Shown here piece by piece: positions 49,323 through 58,800 of a DNA stretch of 64,000 nucleotides. A model generated the notes under the pieces. That model had not been told where the DNA came from. It saw nothing but the letters and a program-made list of their open reading frames with translations, and made no database searches. How positions within the stretch are numbered: position 1 is the stretch's first letter; each line of letters starts with the position of its first letter. The position numbers and the translations under genes were made by a program. Source of the stretch: Pontibacter beigongshangensis (lineage in GTDB: Bacteria > Bacteroidota > Bacteroidia > Cytophagales > Hymenobacteraceae); contig NZ_VFSD01000028.1 in NCBI RefSeq assembly GCF_014332515.1, forward strand, positions 1 to 64,000, in the 5' to 3' direction.

Positions 49323-51362
49323 ATGGCTGAAAATTACAAACGATATACCATTACGGCGGCGCTACCCTATGCCAACGGGCCGGTGCACATTGGCCACCTG
49401 GCGGGGGTGTACATTCCGGCCGATATTTATGCCCGCTACCTGCGCTCGCAGGAGCGCGATGTGAAATTCGTGTGCGGCTCCGATGAGCACGGCGTCCCGA
49501 TCACGATAAGAGCCAAGAAAGAAGGCATTACGCCGCAGCAGGCAGTAGACAAGTACCACGAGATCATCAAGAACTCCTTCGAGGATTTCAACATTTCTTT
49601 CGATATCTACAGCCGCACCTCTTCCCAGACACATGCCGATACCGCCTCCGGCTTCTTTAAGAAGCTCTACGAAGACGGCAAGTTTATCGAGCAGACCACG
49701 CAGCAGTACTTCGACGAGAAGGCGCAGCAGTTCCTGGCCGACCGCTACATAGTGGGCACCTGCCCCAAGTGCGGCAACGAGAATGCCTATGGCGACCAGT
49801 GCGAGAGCTGCGGTACCTCCCTCAACGCCACCGACCTCATCAACCCCAAAAGTACCCTGAGCGGCGCTGTGCCAGTAATGCGCGAAACAAAGCACTGGTA
49901 CCTGCCCCTAAACGAGTACGAGCCCTGGCTGCGCGAATGGATTGTGGAGGGGCACAAGCAGGACTGGAAACCGAATGTGTACGGGCAGTGCAAGAGCTGG
50001 ATAGACCAGGGGCTGCAGCCGCGTGCCGTAACCCGCGACCTGGACTGGGGCGTGCCCGTGCCTGCGCCCGGTGCTGAAGGCAAGGTGCTCTACGTGTGGT
50101 TCGATGCGCCGATCGGCTACATCTCCGCTACCAAAGACCTGACCCCTGATTGGGAACTGTACTGGAAAGACCAGGATACGAAGCTGGTACACTTTATCGG
50201 CAAAGACAATATCGTGTTCCACTGCATTATTTTCCCGGCCATGCTCAAGGCGCACGGCGATTATGTGCTGCCTGCCAACGTGCCTGCCAACGAATTCCTG
50301 AACCTGGAGGGCGACAAAATATCCACGTCGCGCAACTGGGCGGTGTGGCTGCACGAGTACATGCAGGATTTTGAGGGCAAAAGCGATGTGCTGCGCTATG
50401 TGCTGTGCGCCAACGCCCCCGAAACCAAAGACAACGACTTTACCTGGAAAGATTTTCAGGCCCGCAACAACAACGAGCTGCTGGCCATACTCGGCAACTT
50501 TATAAACCGGGCCGTGGTGCTCACCCAAAAGTACTATACAGGAGCCGTGCCTGAGCGTGGCGAACTGACGGAGCTGGATAAAGAAGTGCTGGCGCAGCTG
50601 CAGGCTTTCCCGGCTACCATTGCCGACCTGGTGGAGCGCTACCGCTTCCGCGAGGCGCTGAGCGAGCTCATGAACCTGGCCCGCCTTGGCAACAAGTACC
50701 TGGCCGACACGGAGCCCTGGAAGCTGATAAAAACAGATGCGGAGCGTGTAAAAACCATTCTGAACATTGCGCTGCAGATATCTGCCAGCCTCAACATTCT
50801 AATGGAGCCGTTCCTGCCTGCCACCGCGCAAAAGCTGTCGGACATGCTGAACCTGCCGGTAGGCAAGTGGGCAGCTGCCGGAGCTTCCGACCTGTTACCC
50901 GCCGGCCACACCATTGGCACCCCGGCACTTCTATTTGAAAAAATAGAGGATGCTGCCGTTGAAGCGCAAGTGCAGAAGCTGCTCGACACCAAGAAAGCCA
51001 ACCAGGCGGACAGTGCCGTGGTAGAGCCAGCCAAGGAAAATATCACCTTCGATGAATTCAGCAAGATGGACATCCGCATCGGAACCATTCTGGAGGCGGA
51101 GAAGGTGGCCAAGACCAAAAAGCTGCTCAAACTGAAAATCGACACCGGCCTTGATCAGCGCACGGTGGTGAGTGGTATTGCCGAGTTCTTTAAGCCTGAG
51201 GAGATCATAGGCCAGCAGGTAAGCATTCTGGTGAACCTGGCCCCCCGCGATATCAAAGGCATCACGAGCCAGGGCATGATCCTGATGGCCGAAAACGCAG
51301 ATGGCTCATTGGCTTTTGTGCAGCCGAGCAAAAAAATAGTAAATGGCGGAGGCGTCAGGTAG
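49323..51362 (+). CDS. metG: Methionyl-tRNA synthetase
   Basis: 679 residues. Charges tRNA-Met with methionine in the cytosol. Class I signatures HIGH (22-25, in GPVHIGHLAG) and KISTS (in GDKISTSRNW, the KFSTS-type variant of KMSKS). Zinc knuckle CPKCGNENAYGDQCESCG near 145-165, anticodon-binding helical domain, and a C-terminal tRNA-binding EMAP/OB domain (ISKMDIRIGTILEAEKV...VSGIAEFFKPEEIIGQQV). The start at 49323 gives the usual short lead before TITAALPYANG. Monocistronic with a terminator. Confidence 0.97.
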   Translation: MAENYKRYTITAALPYANGPVHIGHLAGVYIPADIYARYLRSQERDVKFVCGSDEHGVPITIRAKKEGITPQQAVDKYHEIIKNSFEDFNISFDIYSRTSSQTHADTASGFFKKLYEDGKFIEQTTQQYFDEKAQQFLADRYIVGTCPKCGNENAYGDQCESCGTSLNATDLINPKSTLSGAVPVMRETKHWYLPLNEYEPWLREWIVEGHKQDWKPNVYGQCKSWIDQGLQPRAVTRDLDWGVPVPAPGAEGKVLYVWFDAPIGYISATKDLTPDWELYWKDQDTKLVHFIGKDNIVFHCIIFPAMLKAHGDYVLPANVPANEFLNLEGDKISTSRNWAVWLHEYMQDFEGKSDVLRYVLCANAPETKDNDFTWKDFQARNNNELLAILGNFINRAVVLTQKYYTGAVPERGELTELDKEVLAQLQAFPATIADLVERYRFREALSELMNLARLGNKYLADTEPWKLIKTDAERVKTILNIALQISASLNILMEPFLPATAQKLSDMLNLPVGKWAAAGASDLLPAGHTIGTPALLFEKIEDAAVEAQVQKLLDTKKANQADSAVVEPAKENITFDEFSKMDIRIGTILEAEKVAKTKKLLKLKIDTGLDQRTVVSGIAEFFKPEEIIGQQVSILVNLAPRDIKGITSQGMILMAENADGSLAFVQPSKKIVNGGGVR

Positions 51363-51384
51363 TTCGGCAACCTGATTAGTCCAG

Positions 51385-51428
51385 AAACACCTCACTTGCC
51401 ATAGGGCGGGTGAGGTGTTTTGTTTTTT
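51385..51428 (+). terminator. metG terminator
   Basis: AAACACCTCAC (51385-51395) pairs with GTGAGGTGTTT (51410-51420), then TGTTTTTT; 22 bases after the stop. Confidence 0.88.
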
Positions 51429-51471
51429 CCAGCCTTGGGATCAGTATAACAGGCTCCAGGACTGGCTACTG

Positions 51472-51515
51472 AGGAGCAGCAGAACACTCCGGAGGGCCAA
51501 ATTGATTAGAATAAT
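51472..51515 (-). repeat. A-element copy 24
   Basis: GAGGAGCAGCAG tail, CACTCCGGAGGGCC core, AAATTGATTAGAATAAT head complement. The tail side faces the metG stop 110 bases away; the element lies between two converging genes. Confidence 0.85.
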
Positions 51516-51609
51516 CCCGAACGCCGGCATGTAGCAGCACCACCTTAGTGAACCACCCCCCGCATTCACCTATTTACACAATCACACAATAATTCACGTA
51601 TTCAGAAAC

Positions 51610-52794
51610 TCAATGGTGTGGAAGAAATAGCCAGGCAACAATATAGCTTATCAGTACCAGGCCAAGCCCAAAGGCAAAAACAGTATAGGAGAGCTTCAGC
51701 AAGCGGTACTTCCTGGCCAGTACCAGCCCCTGCAGGTAAATGTTGTCGGCCATGCTGTTGTAGAGCAGGTTGTGGTCGCGCATAATGTTCCTGATTCCTT
51801 CCCGGTAGCTGTCAGGCTTAAGCTGAACAAAGTCTCCGAAAAACAGGAAGTCTATTTTGTGTTCGGGCACAGCGGTATTTTTGATGTTTGGCCGCGTAGA
51901 GCGTATGGCAAAAATAACAGTTAGCAGGCACACCACCGTGAGCAGGATGGAAGGAAGGAGCAAGTGCGGCACATCCTGGAAATTATTGAAGAAAGAAGAA
52001 ATCATGATGGAGGCGATAATGGCATTGACCGAAATCATCATGTTGGCCTTGCTGTCGGCTATTACGCTTAACTGAAGGTGGCTGGCCATGGTCGTCCTGA
52101 ACATGGTTTCTATGCCCTTGCTCACTTTTTGCTCCTTTTCCTTTTTCAGATCTCTTTTTAAGCCTTTGTTTTCCTCCCAGAGTCTCTCCAGCTCGGCGTT
52201 GTCTTTGCTAAGGTCTTTGCGCTGTTTCTTCAGCGCCTTCATGTTTTTATCTTTGCCTGCCGAGAAAGCGCGTTTGGCATATTTGGTATGGTAGTAATGT
52301 TTTTTCAGGAGTGTTAAATGCTGTTCGATCCAATCGTACTGGCCAATTTTTGTGCTGGTGTCTGCGGCTTTCTGTTCGGCCTGCCTCAGGTAATCTTCTG
52401 AGGCCAGAAAACTCGCCACCGCATCGCAGAGCGCTTCGTCTAACAAATCCTGTGGCTGTTGCGGGTAGCGTGTGGTGGCTATGCTCTGATGCAGTCTCAA
52501 GATCTCAGGCCTGGTAAGGCCGCAACTCACCAGAAACTCGTAGACGGGCACCAGTTTCTGCTCATCCAGCAGTTCGTCGGCTTCATCAAAATACAGGTCG
52601 TGCAGCCAGGCGCCCAGCATGAGCAGCCTTGTGTCCTGCTCATTAAAATCGCAGAATTTGCTGATCGCCTCTGCCACAGCCACTAAAGCTCTGGTGTGCT
52701 TCAGATGATCGCCTAATGCATCCTGAGCGCCATTGCCCGAAAGGCGGTGGCCTACAAACGCATTGGCCTTCTCCAGAATATCTTCGTCTATCAT
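51610..52794 (-). CDS. HD-domain + PycTM (DUF5706) membrane protein, Pycsar-effector-like
   Basis: 394 residues in three parts. An HD phosphohydrolase-like domain (1-135): H33, H65-D66 in GAWLHDLYF, H102 and D124 in ALCDAV. A charged coiled coil (about 183-230). A PycTM-type membrane module (about 230-394): SVIADSKANMMISVNAIIASIM, two closely spaced helices (about 253-272 and 277-297), and a third near 368-390. PycTM is the membrane-disrupting effector domain of pyrimidine-cyclase (Pycsar) anti-phage systems; the HD part could degrade or sense a nucleotide. Its gene diverges from a nucleotide cyclase gene about 300 bases away. Confidence 0.85.
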   Translation of the reverse strand: MIDEDILEKANAFVGHRLSGNGAQDALGDHLKHTRALVAVAEAISKFCDFNEQDTRLLMLGAWLHDLYFDEADELLDEQKLVPVYEFLVSCGLTRPEILRLHQSIATTRYPQQPQDLLDEALCDAVASFLASEDYLRQAEQKAADTSTKIGQYDWIEQHLTLLKKHYYHTKYAKRAFSAGKDKNMKALKKQRKDLSKDNAELERLWEENKGLKRDLKKEKEQKVSKGIETMFRTTMASHLQLSVIADSKANMMISVNAIIASIMISSFFNNFQDVPHLLLPSILLTVVCLLTVIFAIRSTRPNIKNTAVPEHKIDFLFFGDFVQLKPDSYREGIRNIMRDHNLLYNSMADNIYLQGLVLARKYRLLKLSYTVFAFGLGLVLISYIVAWLFLPHH

Positions 52795-53095
52795 GGCTAC
52801 CCGGTTTATATCTCCTTCTGATCTTTATATACGATTTTAATAAAAATTAATCTTATATCATTAAATCAAAAATGAATTACAATTTAAGGTATCCTAAAAA
52901 ACGGCAAATTATAGTGATAAAACTACGTAAGACTAAATATATAAAGTTTGAATATAGACATAACTAATTAATTTACAATGTTTTAACAGCTTGTGTTCTT
53001 TTTGGTTTTATTTTCGTAAATATAATATATGGGTTATGGACGTGTATAATTTGTAGTCTGATCAGTGATTGATATTTTGTAAAAAACCCGGTTTT
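52795..53095. other. AT-rich divergent intergenic region between PycTM and cyclase genes
   Basis: About 300 bases, very AT-rich (52850-53045), containing the 5' ends of both divergent genes. No terminator or A-element is present, so the two promoters probably lie back to back and could share control. Confidence 0.5.
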
Positions 53096-55093
53096 ATGAG
53101 CCACCACCGTCAATTGGCCGCCATTATGTTTACCGATGTCGAAGGATATACGGCGGTAATGCAGCACAGTGAGCAGCAAGCGTTGGAACTAAAGAACCGG
53201 CATCGGGACGTGCTGCAGCAGGAGCATGAGGAATACCATGGCCGCATTGTGCAGTATTACGGAGACGGTTCGCTCAGCATATTCCAAAGTGCGGTTGAAG
53301 CCGTAGAATGTGCCTTAAAAATGCAGCTGATGTTTGCGGAGCCTCCCCGGGTACCGGTTCGGATAGGCCTGCACATGGGCGATGTGGTGTTTGATGAGGA
53401 GCAGCTGTTTGGAGACGGGGTAAACCTGGCCTCCCGCATCGAGTCGCTGGGGGTGGCGGGCAGTGTTCTGATCTCAGATAAAATTAATAATGAAATCCGG
53501 AACCATCCGGATATAAAGTCCTACTCGGTGGGCACCTACCAATTCAAGAATGTGGAGCAGGAGGTAGAAGTGTTCGCTCTTGACCATGATAAGCTGGTAA
53601 AGCCCAGCCCCTATACACTGAAAGGGAAAACAGAAGAAAAAAAGACGAAGACCAGGAAAAAGATACACAAGCGGGCACCGGTAAAGAGTATTGCGGTGCT
53701 GCCGCTCATCAATATGAGCAACGACCCGGAGCAGCAGTATTTTGGCGATGGGGTGGCGGAGGAGATCATCAACTCATTGTCCAGCCTGAAAGATTTGAAG
53801 GTGGCGGGCCGCACCTCTTCGTTTCGGTTCAGGAGGCAGAACATAGACCTGCGTGAAATAGGCGAGAAGCTGGGCGTGAGCACCGTGCTGGAAGGCAGTG
53901 TACGGAAACAGGGCGACCGCCTCCGGATTACGGTGCAGCTCATCAAGGTCAACGATGGCTTCCATCTGTGGTCTGAGAGATATGACGGAAAGCTGGACGA
54001 TATATTTGCCATCCAGGATGAAATTGCGAAAGCCATTACAGCAAAAATGAAGGTGATGTTATCGGAGAGAAGCCGGGGCAAGATAGAAAAAGCCCATACC
54101 CAGAATACGGATGCCTATAAATTGTACCTGAAAGGCCGGTTCTATGTAAACAGGCGTGGCACCTCCATTCTTACCGGCATCAAGTTTCTGGAGCAGGCGA
54201 TAGCGTTAGACCCTGACTTTGCCCTGGCCCACACGGCCTATGCAGACGCCTGCATGATGGCAGGGCTCTATGGCCTGCTGCCACCAAGAAAGGTGATGTC
54301 CAGAGCCAGGGAATCAGCAGAAAGAGCCCTGACGCTTAATCCGGAGCTCAGCGAAGCGTATTGTGCGCTTGGGTCTTACTACTGCTATATCTGGAACCTG
54401 CCCGAGGCAGAGAAAAACTTTCTGAAATCGCTGGAGCTAAACCCCAACTATGCCCATGTGCATCTGAGATACGGTTTGAGCTACCTGGCCTGGATGAAAG
54501 GGGATTTTGCGAAGGCACAAGAACACGGAGAAATGGCCATAAAGCTGGAGCCCTTGAGCGCGCTCTGCTATGGAATACATGCCCAGATCTTACACGCGGC
54601 CGGCAAGTTTAGTGAGGCGCTCCTTGCCTGCAAAACCGGGCTGGAGCTTGACGCCAATTCTTACCTGTGCCATTTGTACACAGGCTATTCTTACCTGTTT
54701 CTGAAACAGTATAAGGAGGCGATAACTGTTTTTGAGGGCTTAATGGAGGTGTCGAATAAGCATAGCTTTACGCACGGCGGCCTGATTATGGCGCTCAGCC
54801 AGAAAGGTGACTACGAAAGAGCCCAAAAAGAACTAGGCGACCTGAAGGAAAGGGCCAAAAAAGAATATGTGGTGTGCACAGTAATAGGAATTGCGGCTTC
54901 CTGGCTTCAAGATAACCTAAACGAGGCTTTCCATTTTCTTAATAAAGGGCTTGAGGAACATGAACCGCTGATGGTGTCGATCAAATATGAGCACTGGATT
55001 CCTGCTGCCCTCAGAGAGGATCCTCGCTACCAGAAGCTGCTGGAACGCATGGAGTACTCGCACAAGCTGTTAGCTCAGGGCAGCCACATATAA
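53096..55093 (+). CDS. Class III nucleotide cyclase + TolB/FlgO-like + TPR protein
   Basis: 665 residues from the ATG at 53096 (in-frame ATG at 53069 also possible). Cyclase domain 5-165: metal ligands D14 (MFTDVEGYT) and D57 (YYGDGS), transition-state N110 and R114 (GVNLASRIE). At the two adenine-selecting positions (Lys and Asp in rhizobial relatives) this protein has Q53 and Q103. After a basic linker comes a TolB/FlgO-like domain (about 197-330; KSIAVLPLINMSNDPEQQYFGDG) and TPR repeats to the C-terminus. No signal peptide or membrane helix. Probably produces a cyclic nucleotide of uncertain base. Confidence 0.9.
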   Translation: MSHHRQLAAIMFTDVEGYTAVMQHSEQQALELKNRHRDVLQQEHEEYHGRIVQYYGDGSLSIFQSAVEAVECALKMQLMFAEPPRVPVRIGLHMGDVVFDEEQLFGDGVNLASRIESLGVAGSVLISDKINNEIRNHPDIKSYSVGTYQFKNVEQEVEVFALDHDKLVKPSPYTLKGKTEEKKTKTRKKIHKRAPVKSIAVLPLINMSNDPEQQYFGDGVAEEIINSLSSLKDLKVAGRTSSFRFRRQNIDLREIGEKLGVSTVLEGSVRKQGDRLRITVQLIKVNDGFHLWSERYDGKLDDIFAIQDEIAKAITAKMKVMLSERSRGKIEKAHTQNTDAYKLYLKGRFYVNRRGTSILTGIKFLEQAIALDPDFALAHTAYADACMMAGLYGLLPPRKVMSRARESAERALTLNPELSEAYCALGSYYCYIWNLPEAEKNFLKSLELNPNYAHVHLRYGLSYLAWMKGDFAKAQEHGEMAIKLEPLSALCYGIHAQILHAAGKFSEALLACKTGLELDANSYLCHLYTGYSYLFLKQYKEAITVFEGLMEVSNKHSFTHGGLIMALSQKGDYERAQKELGDLKERAKKEYVVCTVIGIAASWLQDNLNEAFHFLNKGLEEHEPLMVSIKYEHWIPAALREDPRYQKLLERMEYSHKLLAQGSHI

Positions 55094-55136
55094 TAGCCAC
55101 CCTTGCTCAGCCGGTTAAGGCAGATAGGTTTCCTGG

Positions 55137-55172
55137 AAAAGCTGCCGGGCTCCCCCGGCAGCTTTTTCTTTT
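55137..55172 (+). terminator. Terminator after the cyclase gene
   Basis: AAAAGCTGCCGGG pairs with CCCGGCAGCTTTTT around CTCC, followed by CTTTT; 44 bases past the stop. Confidence 0.9.
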
Positions 55173-55396
55173 ATCAGGAAGAAAGCTTTCTCAAGTAGAG
55201 CGTGCTCGTCAGAACGCCGGGCAGCGCCTTTTCCCGATCCATGTATTAACACAGGATGTGCCGGGTTATTCGGTTCAGCTATTTCCTGCTACTTTGCCCT
55301 TTCAGCCGTTGCATCCAGAACCACGCAACCTCAAAAACGGGCCGTGCCTTTGCGCCAGGCCATGCTGCGCAAAAGTTTGCTTTCCGGGGTCAGGGG

Positions 55397-55437
55397 CAAT
55401 TATTCTAATAAAAATGCCCCTCCGGAGCTTGTTACTG
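55397..55437 (+). repeat. A-element copy 25
   Basis: CAATTATTCTAATAAAAATG head, CCCCTCCGGAGC core, short TTGTTACTGTC tail. It sits 300 bases after the cyclase gene. The stretch 55438-55813 is AT-rich and should hold the sensor kinase promoter; I see no operator. Confidence 0.82.
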
Positions 55438-55813
55438 TCGTTTGCAACAGATCGTGCCCTTGTGCCCTGTACTGATACAGCGCCACAGGCAGTGCTGGAG
55501 AGGAAAAACAGCCTTTATTTACGATGGAATAATATATAATTTTGTATTACTTTCTTTTGTATGACTGATTTTAGTTATATCTTGGTTCGAGTGTTATGAG
55601 TTGCTGCCGTAACTGCATTTTGTTCTAAAATGAGTTGTTTTATGAGTCTCAAAAATAAGCCAGCTGTACCGATGGGCAGCTATGTACTCAACAAAAAAAG
55701 CTATAAATTTTTCTGTTACTGCTTCACTTATACCATGCCGCAACAATGGTTTAATACCAAAAATGCATCGGGCAAAAATATTTCCGGAGTGTTGAGTGCC
55801 CTGTATTAATAAT

Positions 55814-58800
55814 ATGCGTATATACCGTCTGTTTTGCCTGCTGTTAGTCTTCTTCCTCACCACACCTCTCCTGTATGCACAGGAGCAACAAGTGAAATTT
55901 TCGCAACTGACCAATCTGCCCGGGTTCTCCAAAAGCAATGTCCGGGCTATCCTTAAAGATACATATGGCTTTATGTGGTTTGGTACCGAAGATGGCCTGC
56001 ATAAATTCGATGGCTACAGTTTTACCAATTACCGCAGCATTCCCAAAGATTCCACAAGTATCCGCTCTAACCACATTACGGCACTATTTGAAGACAGCCA
56101 GGGCGAGCTATGGATTGGCACCAATGGCGGGGCGCTGAACCGCTACAACCGGCAAACCGATTCCTTTGTCCGGGTAAAGGAGAGCATAGAGGGTGCACCA
56201 GGCTTGTCGCACAAAGATGTAAATACGATATACGAAGACAGCCAGGGCGGTTTCTGGATAGGCACCAACTATGGGCTTAACCTCTTGGACCGCAAAACCG
56301 GCCAGATAACATCGTTTTTTCCTGAGCCCGAAAATCCCTTCAGTTTACAGCACGGCACCATTAGCGCCCTGTACGAGGATAGCAAAGGCCTTTTCTGGGT
56401 AGGAACCCCCGGAGGGCTGCACCTGCTCGACAAAAAAACCGGCAAGTTCAGGCACTTTAGCCATGCAGAAGCTGACCCCCGCAGCCTGAGCAATAGCGGT
56501 ATAACGGCTATTATTGAAGATGCGGACGCTAACCTGTGGATAGGAACCAACGGCGGCGGGCTGAACCTGCTCCATAGAAAAACCTTCACATTTTCGCACT
56601 TTTTGCAGGACCCTGCAAAAAGCAGCAGCCTCGGCGGCGAATTCATAATCAGTCTGGCTGCTGCCGATAGTCACCATCTCTGGGTAGGCACTAATCTGGG
56701 GCTGAATCTCCTGAATGTAAAAAAACGAACTTTTACAAGATACGAGCACATAGCCAGCAACGAGAGCAGCCTTAGCGGCGGTGCCGTCCTATCTGTTCTG
56801 CAGGACAACCACGGAATTGTATGGGTCGGTACCTTTGGCGGGTACCTGAACAAGTATGACAAAAATCTGGCCTACTTCCAAACCTTTAAGAGCAACTACT
56901 CTGATTATCATAGTCTTGGGTTTAACGTGGTGTCTTCGTTTGCGGAGTCGCCGGATGGCAATATATGGGTGGGAACCGACGGCGGCGCTCTGAACCTGTA
57001 TCATAAGGATTCGGGCATCTTTACACGCATCCTGCCGGATGAAGCGGCTCCTCCTGGCTACTCCCTGGCCAGCTATTCTGTTCTGGCGCTGCTGCAGAGT
57101 AAAAAGAGCCGTAGCCTCTGGGTCGGGTACTTTGGCAGCGGCCTGGATCGGTTTGATGTAGAACCTTATTACTTCAAAAATTATCAGAGTGGGTCGGGGC
57201 AGCAGGCCCTGAGCAGCCAGTCGGTGTACACGCTGCTCGAGGATAGGCGGGGCCACATATATATTGGCACCAACGGCGGCGGTTTAAATGTGCTGAACCC
57301 TAAAACCAATACCATCCTGAAGCACCGCTTTAACCCGGACTATCCTGACAGCCTGGGAAGCGATTATGTGCGGGCATTGCTCGAAGACAGGCAGGGAACT
57401 ATCTGGATAGGAACAGCAGGCGGGGGAGTAAACCTCTACAACCAGCAAACAGGCAAGTTTCAACAGCTCGACAGGGAGAAGAGCAACCTGGGGAGCAACG
57501 TAGTTTTGTCGCTCTGTGAAGATAGCAAAGGCACTATGTGGGTAGGTACTTTAGGTGGCGGCCTTAACCGGTTTAATGCCAGAACAAGAACTTTTACCGC
57601 TTACCACGTACAGCATGGCCTGCCCAACAACACCATAAATTACATAGCCGAAGATGCTGCCGGCTTTCTCTGGCTCAGCACCAACAATGGCATTGTCAGG
57701 TTCGACCCTGCCTCCGGCACCACTAAAAGCTTTACACAGACAAATGGATTGAGGAGCAGCGATTTTCTGCCTGGGTCAGGATTAAGGGCCAGTACCGGCG
57801 AAATTTACTTTGGAGGCCGGGAAGGCTTTGTGGTGATAAACCCTGATAACATTCCGGTAAATGCCATTGCTCCTCCGGTTGTCTTAACAGATTTTCTGCT
57901 ATTCAACAAATCAGCTAATTTCGGCCGGGAGGGCTCGCCCCTAACTGCCGACATCTCCATGACCCGCGAAATTGTGCTGGATTACCGGCAATCCATCATC
58001 GGGTTTGAGTTTGCTGCTTTGAGCTTTACAGCTCCTTTCCAGAATCAGTACGCGTATATGCTGGAAGGCTTCGACAAGGACTGGCATTATATGGGGACTC
58101 AGCGCGATGCCACCTACACTAACCTGGACCCGGGTGAGTATATTTTCAGAGTTAAGGCCGCCAACAACGACGGTGTGTGGAACGAAGAGGGTACTTTTGT
58201 GAAAATCATCATCACGCCTCCTTTCTGGCAAACGTGGTGGTTTATAGCCATGGGAATATTGCTGGTGGCGGGGCTGGTGGTAGGAGTATACCGGGTGCGG
58301 GTGCATACGATACAGCAGCAGAAACAGGAGTTAGGAATGTTGGTGCAGCAGCGAACCTCCGAAATTCACCAGCAGAAAGAGGCGCTGGAACGGCAGGCAA
58401 CGAGCTTGCACGATCTGAACCTGGAACTGCAGCAGCAGAAAGAGGAGGAGCGGCAGGCAAGAGCCGATGCCGAAGCAGCCCGAAGCGAGGCAGAAAGAGC
58501 AAACCAGGCCAAAAGCATTTTTCTGGCCACCATGAGCCACGAAATCCGCACCCCCCTGAACGGTGTGCTGGGCATGACCTCCTTGCTGGCGGCCACTCCC
58601 CTGAACCCGGACCAGCGCAACTATACCTCTATTATTCAAAGTTCGGGCAGGAGCCTGCTGGCCGTTATAAACGACATCCTCGATTTCTCTAAAATAGAAT
58701 CGGGCAATATGGAGCTGGAGCAGGTGCCTTTTAACCTGAGGCAGTGCATAGAGGAGGTGCTGGATGTGTTTGCAGAGCGGGCGGCCAGGCAGGGGCTGGA

